Position numbers and translations under genes: made by a program. The notes under the pieces are model-generated. The model worked only from the letters and a program-made list of their open reading frames with translations, searched no databases and was not told the origin of the DNA. Shown one piece after another: positions 23,126-32,136 of a stretch of DNA of 33,394 nt. Numbering within the stretch: position 1 is the first letter of the stretch; each line of letters opens with the position of its first letter. This DNA is from Erysipelotrichaceae bacterium RD49 (lineage in GTDB: Bacteria; Bacillota_I; Bacilli_A; Erysipelotrichales; Erysipelotrichaceae): contig JADGIS010000009.1 in assembly GCA_015233825.1 (NCBI GenBank), positions 1-33,394 of the forward strand. The letters run 5' to 3'.

Positions 23126-23290
23126 ATTGATCATTCTCCTCAAATTCTCTTTTAACATTTTTACGTAATTAATCTCACTTACAGGAGTCTTTTGAGTTTT
23201 CCGAGTAAAAACATGAGTAGTGACGCATCTGTTTACAGATACGCGAAAATATAAGAAATGGGTGGATTTCTCAGGTAAGTTGATAATTGC
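23126..23290 (-). pseudogene. HigB-like toxin remnant (C-terminal tail)
   Basis: Reading upstream of the higA start in the same frame gives EKSTHFLYFR, then THVFTRKTQKTPVSEI and a basic helical end. FTxKTQKTP is the hallmark C-terminal block of HigB/RelE-type mRNA interferases. A TAA at 23291-23293 cuts the frame, and no N-terminal toxin sequence is recognisable upstream. The tail is in frame with the antitoxin without an intervening stop. The normal arrangement has separate genes, so the end of the toxin gene has also been altered. Confidence 0.6.
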
Positions 23291-23293
23291 TTA

Positions 23294-23480
23294 TATCCGA
23301 GGGTCATACGGTCGGAATATAAGGGAGAAATAAGATGGTCAAGTCCCTTCTAGCAAGGTCCTCTCTCTACGCAATTTGAAAAAGGAAGGAAGCTGGATAT
23401 CAGCGCTCCTGCCTAATTTCAAATCGATTTACTATTCTTATCGCTCTGATTATTTTAATTCAATCCGTTTTGACCGGTTT
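23294..23480. other. Gap upstream of the toxin remnant, no gene seen
   Basis: This interval lies where the N-terminal part of higB would be expected, before the end of the ABC exporter gene. No intact reading frame or clear terminator is seen. Confidence 0.4.
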
Positions 23481-25382
23481 CTAGCTTAGTTCGAACATGC
23501 CATTATAGAGCTGGGCATAGAAACCGTTTTTCTTCATCAATTCATCATGGCTCCCGCGTTCAACGATTTCCCCTTGTTCGAGAACCACAATGCAATCCGC
23601 ATTGCGCACCGTTGAAAGGCGATGGGCAATGACAAACGTTGTCCGGTCTTTCATCAGCGACTTCATGCCGTTTTCGATCAGTTTTTCGGTACGCGTGTCG
23701 ATGCTGGAGGTTGCTTCATCCAAAACAAGGACTGGTGGATTGGCTACGGCTGCTCTGGCAATGGAAAGCAGCTGACGCTGGCCTTGCGAAAGGCTGGCAC
23801 CATCCGAAGTAATCATCGTCTGGTAGCCTTCCGGCAGGCGACGGATGAAAGAATCCGCATTGGAGAGTTTGGCGGCGGCGATACATTCTTCATCGCTGGC
23901 ATTGAGATTTCCATAACGGATATTGTCCATGATTGTTCCGACAAAAAGATGGGTATCCTGCAGTACCATCGCCAGCGATTTACGCAAGTCATCTTTTGAA
24001 ATCAGCTTGATGTCGATGCCATCATACAAAATGCTGCCAGAATCCAGCTCATAAAACCGATTGAGCAGATTCGTGATGGTTGTTTTGCCTGCTCCTGTAC
24101 TGCCAACCAGTGCGATGGTCTGTCCAGATTTGGCATAGAGATTGAGATCTTTGAGGATCTGCTTACCGGGAACATAACTGAAGTTGACATCTTCAAAACG
24201 GACATTCCCCTCCAAGGGAACATAATCGCAGGTGCCATTGGCTCTTGGATGTTTCCAGACCCAGCCATCAGCTGGAATGGAACTTTCACTCCATTTTCCG
24301 GTTTCGGGATCTTTTCTTCCATAAGCCAGCGTGACTTTTCCCTGGTCTGGTTCGTCTTCCTGAGCCATAAATTCAAAGATGCGTTCGGCTCCGGAAAGTG
24401 CCGATAAAAGCATGGTTGTCTGCTGGACAAACTGGTTGATCGGGGCTGCTGCCTGACGGACAAAAACCAGATAACTGGCCAGTGATCCAACATCGCTCAT
24501 CCCATTTAAAACCATATAGCCGCCTACGACTGCGACAATTGCATAGTTGGTATACGAGAATGAAACAATGACAGGAACCATGGTTTGTGAATACGACAAG
24601 GCACGCTCCGAAGCTGTTTCCAGACGCTGATCATAGGCTTCAAATTCTTTCATGCTTGCTTTTTCATGGTTAAAGACTTTAATGACACGAAGGCCTGAAA
24701 TTGCTTCTTCGACAAACCCATTGAGCGCACCGATGAATTTCTGCTGCTCCCGAAAATACCGGCGGCTGACTTTAGATGCGATCAATACATAAACGATCAT
24801 GATCAAATAGAACATGGCCACAATCAAGGTCAGCTGCCAATTGAGCACGAATAACATAATCAAAGTGCCCGCTGCCTGGATAAAGCTTTGGATCACCGAA
24901 GCAAACGCGTTGTTCATGGCATCACTGACGGTATCGACATCACTGGTAAAGCGTGCCATCAGATCGCCGAATTTTGTGGTGTCAAAGACCCGCAGCGGCA
25001 GACTCTCCATTTTCGCAAACAGGTCTTTACGGATTTCGCGCGTTACCTGCTGGGCGGCTTTAGCCATGATCTGGGTATAGCCCCACGCACTCAAGACGCC
25101 GCAGATATAAATCACCACTGTAACGATGATCATTGTGGTGAGCAGCTGGCTTTGTCGATCGGCGGCGGCATTGACTACCGGCCGGATCATATAGGTGCCA
25201 AACAAGTTGGCTAAACCGGAAACCGTAACCAGAATGCCGACAAACAAAAATTCAAATTTATGGTTGCCCATATAGGACAGCAGCTTTTTAAAGGTCTGCG
25301 CGCGATGGGCTTCTGGCTTGGCTGTTTTTGGCGAGGTGGTATTGGGGATAGCTTGCGCTTGATTTGGCTTTTGGTTAGTCAT
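23481..25382 (-). CDS. ABC exporter half-transporter with canonical ATPase site
   Basis: This 633-residue protein has one membrane domain (six helices, about residues 40-320) followed by an ATPase domain. Walker A is GSTGAGKTT, the Q loop is MVLQDTHLF, the signature LSQGQRQLL, Walker B VLVLDEATSSIDT with the catalytic Glu, and the H loop AHRLS. A linker of about 50 residues (near 370-420, with DPETGKWSESS) precedes the ATPase core and is longer than usual. The start is the ATG at 25380-25382, which overlaps the stop of the upstream gene by 8 bases (ATGACTAA) behind GGAGG, so the two are translationally coupled. With its degenerate partner it should form a heterodimeric multidrug or lipid exporter of the BmrCD/TM287-288 type. 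The substrate is unknown. Confidence 0.92.
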   Translation of the reverse strand: MTNQKPNQAQAIPNTTSPKTAKPEAHRAQTFKKLLSYMGNHKFEFLFVGILVTVSGLANLFGTYMIRPVVNAAADRQSQLLTTMIIVTVVIYICGVLSAWGYTQIMAKAAQQVTREIRKDLFAKMESLPLRVFDTTKFGDLMARFTSDVDTVSDAMNNAFASVIQSFIQAAGTLIMLFVLNWQLTLIVAMFYLIMIVYVLIASKVSRRYFREQQKFIGALNGFVEEAISGLRVIKVFNHEKASMKEFEAYDQRLETASERALSYSQTMVPVIVSFSYTNYAIVAVVGGYMVLNGMSDVGSLASYLVFVRQAAAPINQFVQQTTMLLSALSGAERIFEFMAQEDEPDQGKVTLAYGRKDPETGKWSESSIPADGWVWKHPRANGTCDYVPLEGNVRFEDVNFSYVPGKQILKDLNLYAKSGQTIALVGSTGAGKTTITNLLNRFYELDSGSILYDGIDIKLISKDDLRKSLAMVLQDTHLFVGTIMDNIRYGNLNASDEECIAAAKLSNADSFIRRLPEGYQTMITSDGASLSQGQRQLLSIARAAVANPPVLVLDEATSSIDTRTEKLIENGMKSLMKDRTTFVIAHRLSTVRNADCIVVLEQGEIVERGSHDELMKKNGFYAQLYNGMFELS

Positions 25383-27099
25383 CCTGCATACCTCCTTGCT
25401 GGGACTCATAAATTTCTTTATAAATCGGGCTTGTTTCCAGCAGTTCATCATGGGTGCCGGTCTGGACGATTTTGCCCTGGTCCATGACCACGATCTGATC
25501 GCAATGGCGGATCGAAGAGATCCGCTGGGCGATGATGATCTGGGTTAAATCTTTGATTTTGGCTAAATTATCCCGAATCTTGGCATCCGTCTTGGTATCG
25601 ACAGCGGATGTGGAATCATCAAAGATCAAAATTTTCGGTTTTTTCAGCAAGGCTCTGGCAATACATAAGCGCTGTTTCTGCCCGCCGGATACGTTGTTTC
25701 CCTGCTGGCCAAGCTCCATATCCAGCCCACCAGGCAGTCGTTCGATCAGCTCGGTAGCCCCTGCCATATCAATGGCTTTGAGAATTTCTTCATCGCTGGC
25801 TTGCGGGTTGCCCCATTTGAGGTTGTCACGAACCGTACCCGAAAAGAGCACGTTCTTTTGCAAGACCATGCCAATTGAATCCCGCAGGTTGACCAGATCC
25901 AGGTCTTTGATATTTTCCTGGCCGACTTTTAGGTTGCCGCTCGACAGATCATACAATCGCGGAATCAGCATGGCTAAAGTAGACTTGGCTGCACCCGTGG
26001 CTCCGATAATGCCGACCCGGCTGCCCGATGGAATTTTCAGGGTAACATCGCTGAGAACATCTTCTTTGGCCTCTTTGGAATACTTCATGCTGACGTGATC
26101 AAATTCGATCGAGCCATCTTGAACTTCTTTGCCCTTGCGTGGCAAAACCATCGTTGGCTTTTCATCAAAAACTTCATCAATTCGGTTCAAGCTGGCAATC
26201 GATCTTGTCAGCAGCAAAAAGACATTGGACATCATGATAAACGAGTTCATGATCTGCAAAACGTAAGAAAGGATACCGGTCAGCTGGCCAACCTGGATCG
26301 TCCCTTCCATAATCATCTGCGAGCCGATTAAAAGCAGCACGACAATGACGGTATACATCGAACCCTGGAAAACCGGCAGATTCAAGAATGCATAGTGGTT
26401 GGTCTTTTCGTTGAGCGCTGCGAGCTGCTCATTTACCTTTTCAAAGCGGTCTACCTCATAATCCTTGCGCACAAACGATTTCACCAACCGAATCGCCACC
26501 AGGTTTTCTTCCACAACTCCATTGAGCGCATCGACTGTTTTTTGAATCAATCGATATTGAGGGGCAACTTTGGAGACAATCCAGACCATCACAAAGCCAA
26601 CAATTGGAAACGCGCAAAAGAAAACCAGGGAAAGCATCGGATTGATCGCGATACACATAATGATCCCCAATACCAGCATCAATGGACCGCGCGCCAACGG
26701 GCGGATTCCAGAGGTAATGGTATTTTGCAAGACGATGACATCACTGGTCATTCGGGTAATCAAACCCGAAGATTCAAAATGGTCGATATTTTCAAACGTG
26801 AAATTTTCGATCTTTTCAAACTGGGCCCGCCGGATCTTCTGGGCAAACCTGGCGCTGGCCTTGGCTGCAAACTTGGCATACAACAAGCCAAAGACAAACG
26901 AACCAATTGCACAGGCAATCATCCAAAGTCCCCGGTTGATAAAAATCGAAGTATCCCGGTTCATTACGCCGACATCGATAATATCGGACATCAAATACGG
27001 GATAATCACTTCAAAACTGGTCTCGATCGCAATGAAAATCAAAGCCAGAATAAAGTACTTGCGCAGACTTTTTCCTTGCTGGAGGACAGAAGATTTCAA
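25375..27099 (-). CDS. ABC exporter half-transporter with degenerate ATPase site
   Basis: The protein has 574 residues from a TTG at 27097-27099, chosen because AAAGGTGG lies 8 bases upstream and the protein then starts KSSVLQQGKSLRKYF like other family members. The frame stays open to 27363, and the ATGs at 27214-27216 and 27178-27180 lack ribosome sites. Six membrane helices precede the ATPase domain. Walker A is GATGAAKST (Ala for the last Gly), the signature VSGGQKQRL and Walker B ILIFDDSTSAVD, with Asp in place of the catalytic Glu. In heterodimeric exporters one subunit carries such an inactive Walker B, so this is the regulatory half of the pair with the gene it overlaps. No regulator gene is adjacent. 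Confidence 0.9.
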   Translation of the reverse strand: MKSSVLQQGKSLRKYFILALIFIAIETSFEVIIPYLMSDIIDVGVMNRDTSIFINRGLWMIACAIGSFVFGLLYAKFAAKASARFAQKIRRAQFEKIENFTFENIDHFESSGLITRMTSDVIVLQNTITSGIRPLARGPLMLVLGIIMCIAINPMLSLVFFCAFPIVGFVMVWIVSKVAPQYRLIQKTVDALNGVVEENLVAIRLVKSFVRKDYEVDRFEKVNEQLAALNEKTNHYAFLNLPVFQGSMYTVIVVLLLIGSQMIMEGTIQVGQLTGILSYVLQIMNSFIMMSNVFLLLTRSIASLNRIDEVFDEKPTMVLPRKGKEVQDGSIEFDHVSMKYSKEAKEDVLSDVTLKIPSGSRVGIIGATGAAKSTLAMLIPRLYDLSSGNLKVGQENIKDLDLVNLRDSIGMVLQKNVLFSGTVRDNLKWGNPQASDEEILKAIDMAGATELIERLPGGLDMELGQQGNNVSGGQKQRLCIARALLKKPKILIFDDSTSAVDTKTDAKIRDNLAKIKDLTQIIIAQRISSIRHCDQIVVMDQGKIVQTGTHDELLETSPIYKEIYESQQGGMQDD

Positions 27100-27335
27100 A
27101 CTGAATCCCACCTTTCTATGATTGAAATCAGCCTTATGGAAAACAGAAACAAGAATTTGATCAGGCTGTTCTTCGTCCATCTGCTCTTGCTTGTCTGATC
27201 TATATCGAAAAGCCATCTTCGAAAAGAAGCGATCCTTCTTCTTTTCAATCAGCCGCAAAATGATAGATTTTGATAAAACAAGAAACTTGATATGGACTTT
27301 GCATTTATTTTTGCACAGTCCCTGCCAAACCGCAT
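27100..27335. other. Leader region of the ABC exporter operon
   Basis: This interval is open in frame with the exporter but reads like non-coding sequence (Lys/Phe-rich, no domain). It should contain the operon promoter; none is convincing by eye. If translation instead begins at 27216, part of it would be coding. Confidence 0.4.
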
Positions 27336-27384
27336 AAGAAAAGCCGAGTTCTTGAACATTCAAAGAATATCCAGAACTCAGCTT
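27336..27384 (-). terminator. Terminator of the small membrane protein gene
   Basis: On the minus strand AAGCTGAGTTCTGG pairs with CAAGAACTCGGCTT (one mismatch) around a ~16-base loop, then TTTTCTT follows. It lies between the stop at 27520 and the ABC operon. Confidence 0.7.
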
Positions 27385-27519
27385 ATATTGGTAAAGATTT
27401 TAAACAGGGTTTTGAATGCAATTGAATCGCTTCTGTCAATCCAGTCCCATGATACTTCCCTATTGAAACAGAAAAACATTCAACACATTGTCCACTCATG
27501 TTCGCACTGATCCGCCAGC

Positions 27520-27924
27520 TTAAAGTGCTGAATCCTGCGTGATGGTCACAGCATCTGCCTTATGGCTTTGTTGCAGGAGAACAATCAAAATCATTAGGAT
27601 GACTGTGCCGATTGCAATGCCATTGTCTATCACCAAATTTGGATATACCGCTGCATCAAAAGATAAAATCAAGCAATTATAAAGAATAAGTCCGATTAGA
27701 AAGCCTAGCATCCCCTGAATACACGCTGCATAAACTGTTTTCCGAAACCATCTTCTCGTTTTCTGGTTGATAAAAAGGAGGAGCGCATCGACGATGATCC
27801 ACCAAATATAAGCTTCCAAAGAAGATAAATTCCCTTTTCCACTAAGAAGAGCACTTGCGTAAGGGATGAGTGGGACAATCCAAACGTATTTAAGTAATTC
27901 TGGGTAGTCTTTCGTGTTATTCAT
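27520..27924 (-). CDS. Small four-helix membrane protein, unknown function
   Basis: The protein has about 134 residues if the ATG at 27922-27924 is used. The frame is open to a TTG at 28053, but no start in it has a good ribosome site, so the N-terminus is uncertain. Four hydrophobic segments are visible: YVWIVPLIPYASALL, AYIWWIIVDALLLFI, AACIQGMLGFLIGLILYNCL and AIGTVILMILIVLL. A basic loop (NQKTRRWFRK) lies between the second and third. No transporter or enzyme motif is recognised. It has its own terminator. The sequence upstream to 28326 is AT-rich and shows no gene. Confidence 0.6.
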   Translation of the reverse strand: MNNTKDYPELLKYVWIVPLIPYASALLSGKGNLSSLEAYIWWIIVDALLLFINQKTRRWFRKTVYAACIQGMLGFLIGLILYNCLILSFDAAVYPNLVIDNGIAIGTVILMILIVLLQQSHKADAVTITQDSAL

Positions 27925-28326
27925 TTTAGAGTATCTTTCTAAATCGGTCATCATTGATTTTAAATTGATAAACCTGACAAATATGCTTCCTTTATTAGTT
28001 TGATTGAAGATTGATCTCCATTCATAAAGGTTGGCTTTTAACAGTAAAAACAAGCACCAGTATTTAAATTCAACAAGTAAGCAGAATGTTATAGACAGTG
28101 ACTGTATTCCTCGCCTTTAGATACGATTCAATCCGATCATGAGATGTTCTGTTTTTAAATACCTATGTAAAAAATGATATCCGTTTATATCAATGATCCA
28201 AGTTCTAAAATGGCTGCTATCATAAAACAATTTTTCTTCGTAAAAAGCAGAAAGATTGGGCTTCAAAGCGATCATTCTTTATATTATATTTATTCATTTC
28301 ATGTTCATTCTGTTTTTGTGATGGCC

Positions 28327-30078
28327 CTAATCAAAATCCAGATAGGCCCCCTTCATCGGACTGACGGCATGCGCTGAGAATAAACGCAGAGCACCTTTTT
28401 TATATTTCATTTCGCGCGGTTTCCAGTTTTCTTTTCGCTTTTTCAATATGGCATCGATCTCTTCCGGCGTTTTTCTTTCGCCGTTGATGCCAACAATATT
28501 CAGCTTTCTGCCCATGACATCGATTTCGATCAGATCGTTTTCTTCGACCAACGCAATAGGACCGCCATCCGCCGCTTCTGGTGAGCAGTGGCCAATGACC
28601 GGGCCGGTTGATGCCCCTGAAAAACGGCCGTCTGTAATCAAGGCAATCGATTTTCCCAATTCCTGGTCAGAACTGATGGCTTCCGATGTATAGAACATTT
28701 CCGGCATTCCGCTGCCTTTGGGTCCTTCATACCGGATAAAGACTGCGTCTCCTTTTTCCACCTTATGGTTAAGAACAGCCTCTAAACATTCTTCTTCCCT
28801 GTCGAATGGTTTGGCTTTCAGGACAGCCTTGAACATTTCTTTTGGACAGGCTGTATGCTTGATGACGGCGCCTTCTGGGACCAAGTTTCCTTTGAGAACC
28901 GCAATGGATCCATCTGTTCCAATTGGATTGTTATAAGGGCGAATGATATCTTCTTTCGTAACGTGGACGCCATAGCGCTGATTAAAATCTTCAAGCCATT
29001 TTTCACAATGATTATAGAATCCGTTCTTCTTTAAATCTTCCAGATTCTCGCCCAGTGTTTTGCCAGTGATGGTCACGGCATCCAGATGAAGATGGTCTTT
29101 GATTTCTTCCATAATGGCTGGTACACCACCTGCATAATAGAAGACTTCCGCCGGCCACTTTCCAGCCGGGCGGATATTTAATAAGTAATGGGCATTGCGG
29201 TGCAGTTTGTCGAAGGTGTCACCGGTAATCTCAATACCAAGTTCATGTGCAATGGCAGGAATATGAAGCAGCGAGTTCGTGCTTCCGGAAATTGCAGCAT
29301 GGACCAGAATTGCATTTTCAAAGCTGTCCATCGTCACGATGTCACTTGGCTTCATTCCTTCGGATCGAGCGAGTTTGACAGCCAGTTCTCCGGCTTGTTG
29401 GGCATAGTCAAGCAGGTCGGGGCTGGTGGACGGCATCAAGGCACTGCCAGGCAGTGCTAAACCAAGAGCTTCCGCCATAATCTGCATCGTGCTTGCGGTA
29501 CCAATAAATGAGCAGGCTCCGCAGCTGGGGCAGGCATTTTGTTTAGCCCAGTTGAGTTTATCTTCATCAATTTCACCTCGCTCATATTGAGCGCTATACT
29601 TACCCAGCTGCTCAAGCGTGAGCATTTCCGGTCCAGCATTCATCGTCCCCCCTGGAACAACAATCGCTGGAATGTTAACGCGGCAAAGCCCCATTAAGTT
29701 TCCTGGCAGGCCTTTATCACAGCTTGCCAGATAAACACCCGCGTCAAAGGGAGTGGCATTGGCCTGGATTTCAATCATGTTGGCAATCATTTCTCGGCTT
29801 GCCAATGAATAGTTAATGCCATCGGTCCCCTGGCTTTCCCCATCGCACATATCGGTTGTATAGTAGCGAGCTCCATGACCGCCGGCTTTGGCAACCCCAA
29901 AGCGGACTTTTTCCACCAGTTTGTTGAGATGGGCAGATCCAGGATGGCTGTCGCCATAGGTGCTTTCAATAAAGATCTGCGGTTTTGCCAGATCTTCTGG
30001 TTTCCATCCTGAACCGATTCGCAATGGATCGAGTTCCGGAGCGAGTTTTCTCATTTCTTGACTAATCAATTTTGCCAT
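28327..30078 (-). CDS. IlvD/Edd-family sugar-acid dehydratase
   Basis: This 583-residue dehydratase is of normal length for the IlvD/Edd family. The three cluster-ligand cysteines are C78 (DMCDGESQGTDG), C120 (ASCDKGLPG) and C189 (CPSCGACSFIGTASTMQ). Later blocks include HAAISGSTNSLLHIPAIAHE and LITDGRFSGASTGPVIGHCSPEA, the Mg2+/substrate region near the C-terminus. The family covers dihydroxy-acid dehydratase (branched-chain amino acids), phosphogluconate dehydratase and aldonate dehydratases. No other ilv gene is near, whereas a GntP permease and a FadR-type regulator follow upstream on the same strand, so dehydration of an imported aldonate such as gluconate to a 2-keto-3-deoxy acid is more likely. 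AAAGGAG precedes the ATG; a 16-bp palindrome lies 46 bp upstream. Confidence 0.88.
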   Translation of the reverse strand: MAKLISQEMRKLAPELDPLRIGSGWKPEDLAKPQIFIESTYGDSHPGSAHLNKLVEKVRFGVAKAGGHGARYYTTDMCDGESQGTDGINYSLASREMIANMIEIQANATPFDAGVYLASCDKGLPGNLMGLCRVNIPAIVVPGGTMNAGPEMLTLEQLGKYSAQYERGEIDEDKLNWAKQNACPSCGACSFIGTASTMQIMAEALGLALPGSALMPSTSPDLLDYAQQAGELAVKLARSEGMKPSDIVTMDSFENAILVHAAISGSTNSLLHIPAIAHELGIEITGDTFDKLHRNAHYLLNIRPAGKWPAEVFYYAGGVPAIMEEIKDHLHLDAVTITGKTLGENLEDLKKNGFYNHCEKWLEDFNQRYGVHVTKEDIIRPYNNPIGTDGSIAVLKGNLVPEGAVIKHTACPKEMFKAVLKAKPFDREEECLEAVLNHKVEKGDAVFIRYEGPKGSGMPEMFYTSEAISSDQELGKSIALITDGRFSGASTGPVIGHCSPEAADGGPIALVEENDLIEIDVMGRKLNIVGINGERKTPEEIDAILKKRKENWKPREMKYKKGALRLFSAHAVSPMKGAYLDFD

Positions 30079-30111
30079 TCTATTCTCCTTTATTTTTGCT
30101 GCTTTTACTCT

Positions 30112-30139
30112 TTTATATTTTATTGCTTTTCGAAAAGCA
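30112..30139 (-). promoter_or_regulatory. Perfect palindrome and -10-like box upstream of the dehydratase
   Basis: TGCTTTTCGAAAAGCA (30124-30139) is a perfect 16-bp palindrome with a central CG, the usual form of LacI-family operators. On the minus strand TATAAA (30112-30117) lies next to it toward the gene, so a bound protein would cover the -35 region. The rest of the 465-bp gap to the permease gene shows only a weak hairpin (30479-30503). Confidence 0.5.
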
Positions 30140-30543
30140 TTTTTCCTTTTGTTTTTCTCTTCCCCTTCCCTTCATTTTTTTGCCTCTTACTTCAAGGAAA
30201 GGAAGATGCTTCAGACAATTTGGTTTTCAATGCAGCGGACTCGTTTGAGATGTTCGTTCTATCCTTATTGATGCTGGCCGTTTGAAGATCCATCTCTTTT
30301 TTCACTGTGCATTGATTTGATCATCTGTCCTTTAACTCTGATGGTTAAGGCCGAGTGAGCCAGTTTTTCATCTTCTGCCAGATAGTCTATTGATCTAAGA
30401 ACCGTGAACTCTTTTTCGTTGTCTGAATTGCCTGTCTGTTGAAGTGCCGATCATTTGTTGATTGATTCCTCTGGGCTTATCAGCAGCTAAGCTGGCTGCT
30501 GATTCGACACGGGCTGCTTGACCGATGCTCTTTTTTACCTTCA

Positions 30544-31908
30544 TTAAATATTCTCGGGCCATGAATTAGGCGAAGAAAGAATTAAAGCAACGATAAATCC
30601 CGTTGTTCCAACCAAGGTCTCCATCACTGTCCATGTTTTCAGAGTCGTCTTTTCATCCATACCAACCAAAGACTTCACCAGCCAGAATCCAGAGTCATTA
30701 AAGTGAGAAGCCACTGTTGATCCCCCTGCGACTGCTGCCGTCACACAAGCAATATACAGAGGAGAAAGTGCTTCAATCCCTGGCAGAGCTGCAACGATAC
30801 CTGCTGCCATAGTCATCGCAACCGTGGAAGAACCAACGCAGATTCGAACAAGCGCAGCAACCACAAACGCAAGTAAAACAATAGGCATATTCATGGATGC
30901 AACCGCATTTCCAATGAAATCCCCCAGACCGGAATACTGAAGAACATATCTCAATACGCCACCACAGGCTGTCACCAGCAAAATCATTCCGCACGGTTCC
31001 AAAGACTTTGTCATTACTTTCTCCAATTCTTCTAAAGAGTATCCATGACGAATTCCCAGTACATACATTGCAGCAATTGTCGCAATTAACAAAGCTACAA
31101 ATGGTGTTCCAAGAAAACTAAAGATGGGATGGAGGAAGGCGAGCGGTTCAATGACATCTGTAAGTGATGACATTAAGATCAGTACCAGGGGAATCAGAAT
31201 GATCAACACAATGCTGGAAAACTTAGGAAACTTGCTTTCATCAAACTCTTGCTGATTGGCAATGTGTTCAGGAACTAGAACAAAGTACTTCTTTCCGCAG
31301 ATTGATCCCCAGATTGGTCCGGCAACAATCATAGCCAGCGTACCGCAGAAAACTCCTACCAAAATCACCCAGCCTAAGTCAACACCCAGCATCGTTGCCA
31401 CCAGAACAGGTCCTGGAGTAGGCGGAATAAACGCATGTCCGACAGCTAGACCAGCTAGCAGCGGAATGACATAAAACAAGGAAGAACGTCCAGTCTTCTT
31501 AGCCAATGAGAAAGCCAGCGGGATCAGAATAATCAGCCCGGCATCAAAGAATACTGGCATTGCAATGACCAGACCGGTAATTCCAAGAGCCCAAGCGGCT
31601 TTTCGATCCCCAAACTTATTGACCAGTGTGACCGCGATTGATTGCGCACCGCCAGATATTTCCAGAATGGCGCCAAACATTGACCCCAGTCCTACAAGCA
31701 GAGCAATTCCCTGGAGTGTATTTCCAATTCCATCATTTACAGCCTTTACGATCTCTTCAAGTGGCATTCCGGCAATCAATCCGATCGAAATCGCACCGAC
31801 CAGAATCGAGATCATTGCCTGAACCTTAAATTTTATAATCAGCAGCAACAAAATTGCCAAACCAATTACCGCTGCCAGGACGAGCCTGGTTGGATCAAGA
31901 ACTTGCAT
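30544..31908 (-). CDS. GntP-family gluconate/sugar-acid permease
   Basis: This 454-residue integral membrane protein has about 12-14 hydrophobic segments. Family blocks are visible: LVGLGSMFGAILEISGGAQSIA, AMPVFFDAGLIILIPLAF and GHAFIPPTPGPVLVATMLG. The last two are typical of the GntP gluconate:H+ symporters. Length matches the family (about 440-455). GAGGAG lies upstream of the ATG. Its neighbours are a sugar-acid dehydratase downstream and a GntR regulator upstream, which together form a transport, catabolism and control module. It may carry gluconate or a related aldonate; the substrate cannot be fixed from sequence. A promoter and two operator-like palindromes lie just upstream. Confidence 0.92.
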   Translation of the reverse strand: MQVLDPTRLVLAAVIGLAILLLLIIKFKVQAMISILVGAISIGLIAGMPLEEIVKAVNDGIGNTLQGIALLVGLGSMFGAILEISGGAQSIAVTLVNKFGDRKAAWALGITGLVIAMPVFFDAGLIILIPLAFSLAKKTGRSSLFYVIPLLAGLAVGHAFIPPTPGPVLVATMLGVDLGWVILVGVFCGTLAMIVAGPIWGSICGKKYFVLVPEHIANQQEFDESKFPKFSSIVLIILIPLVLILMSSLTDVIEPLAFLHPIFSFLGTPFVALLIATIAAMYVLGIRHGYSLEELEKVMTKSLEPCGMILLVTACGGVLRYVLQYSGLGDFIGNAVASMNMPIVLLAFVVAALVRICVGSSTVAMTMAAGIVAALPGIEALSPLYIACVTAAVAGGSTVASHFNDSGFWLVKSLVGMDEKTTLKTWTVMETLVGTTGFIVALILSSPNSWPENI

Positions 31909-31926
31909 AGTTTTCTCCTCTTTAAG

Positions 31927-31938
31927 TCAGACGTCTGA
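31927..31938. promoter_or_regulatory. Operator-like palindrome in the gntP 5' UTR
   Basis: TCAGACGTCTGA is a perfect 12-bp palindrome just upstream of the permease ribosome site. It resembles three other sites near 31979, 32422 and 33147 (loose pattern ATCAGAynTCwGAT). Confidence 0.6.
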
Positions 31939-31978
31939 TTTTTAGTGCATCAATACCATACTGAATCCGTTTTCACCT

Positions 31979-32027
31979 ATCAAGATGTCAGATGTATTTT
32001 TATACAACCTCTCCGTATTGACTACAA
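31979..32027 (-). promoter_or_regulatory. gntP promoter with operator over the start point
   Basis: On the minus strand TTGTAG (32022-32027) and TATAAA (31999-32004) are 17 bases apart. ATCAAGATGTCAGATGT (31979-31995, plus-strand reading) covers the expected start point and matches the operator pattern. Repression by the GntR protein encoded upstream is the natural reading. Confidence 0.6.
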
Positions 32028-32042
32028 GGAGTCAGAAACCAA

Positions 32043-32083
32043 TAAAAAAGACTGGAATCCCAACTTGATTCCAGCCTTTTTTC
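32043..32083 (-). terminator. Terminator between gntR and gntP
   Basis: CTGGAATC (32052-32059) pairs with GATTCCAG (32067-32074), flanked by A6 and T6 runs, so it can work in both directions. It separates gntR transcription from the gntP promoter. Confidence 0.85.
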
Positions 32084-32090
32084 CTTATTC

Positions 32091-32136
32091 ATCCCAAACT
32101 TTTCACTAATTTGTAACCGAAACTACTGGCAATAAC
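32091..32136 (-). repeat. Genomic copy of the 46-bp sequence found inverted at 20-65
   Basis: This is identical to the reverse complement of 20-65. It sits in ordinary intergenic sequence beside the terminator at 32043-32083, so this is probably the true location and the copy at the left end the artefact. Confidence 0.85.

Noticed and set aside
26395-27198. 267-codon open frame antisense to the ABC exporter
   Set aside because: It is fully opposite a well-supported ABC gene and its protein is His/Asn/Gln-rich with no domain; it is a shadow frame.
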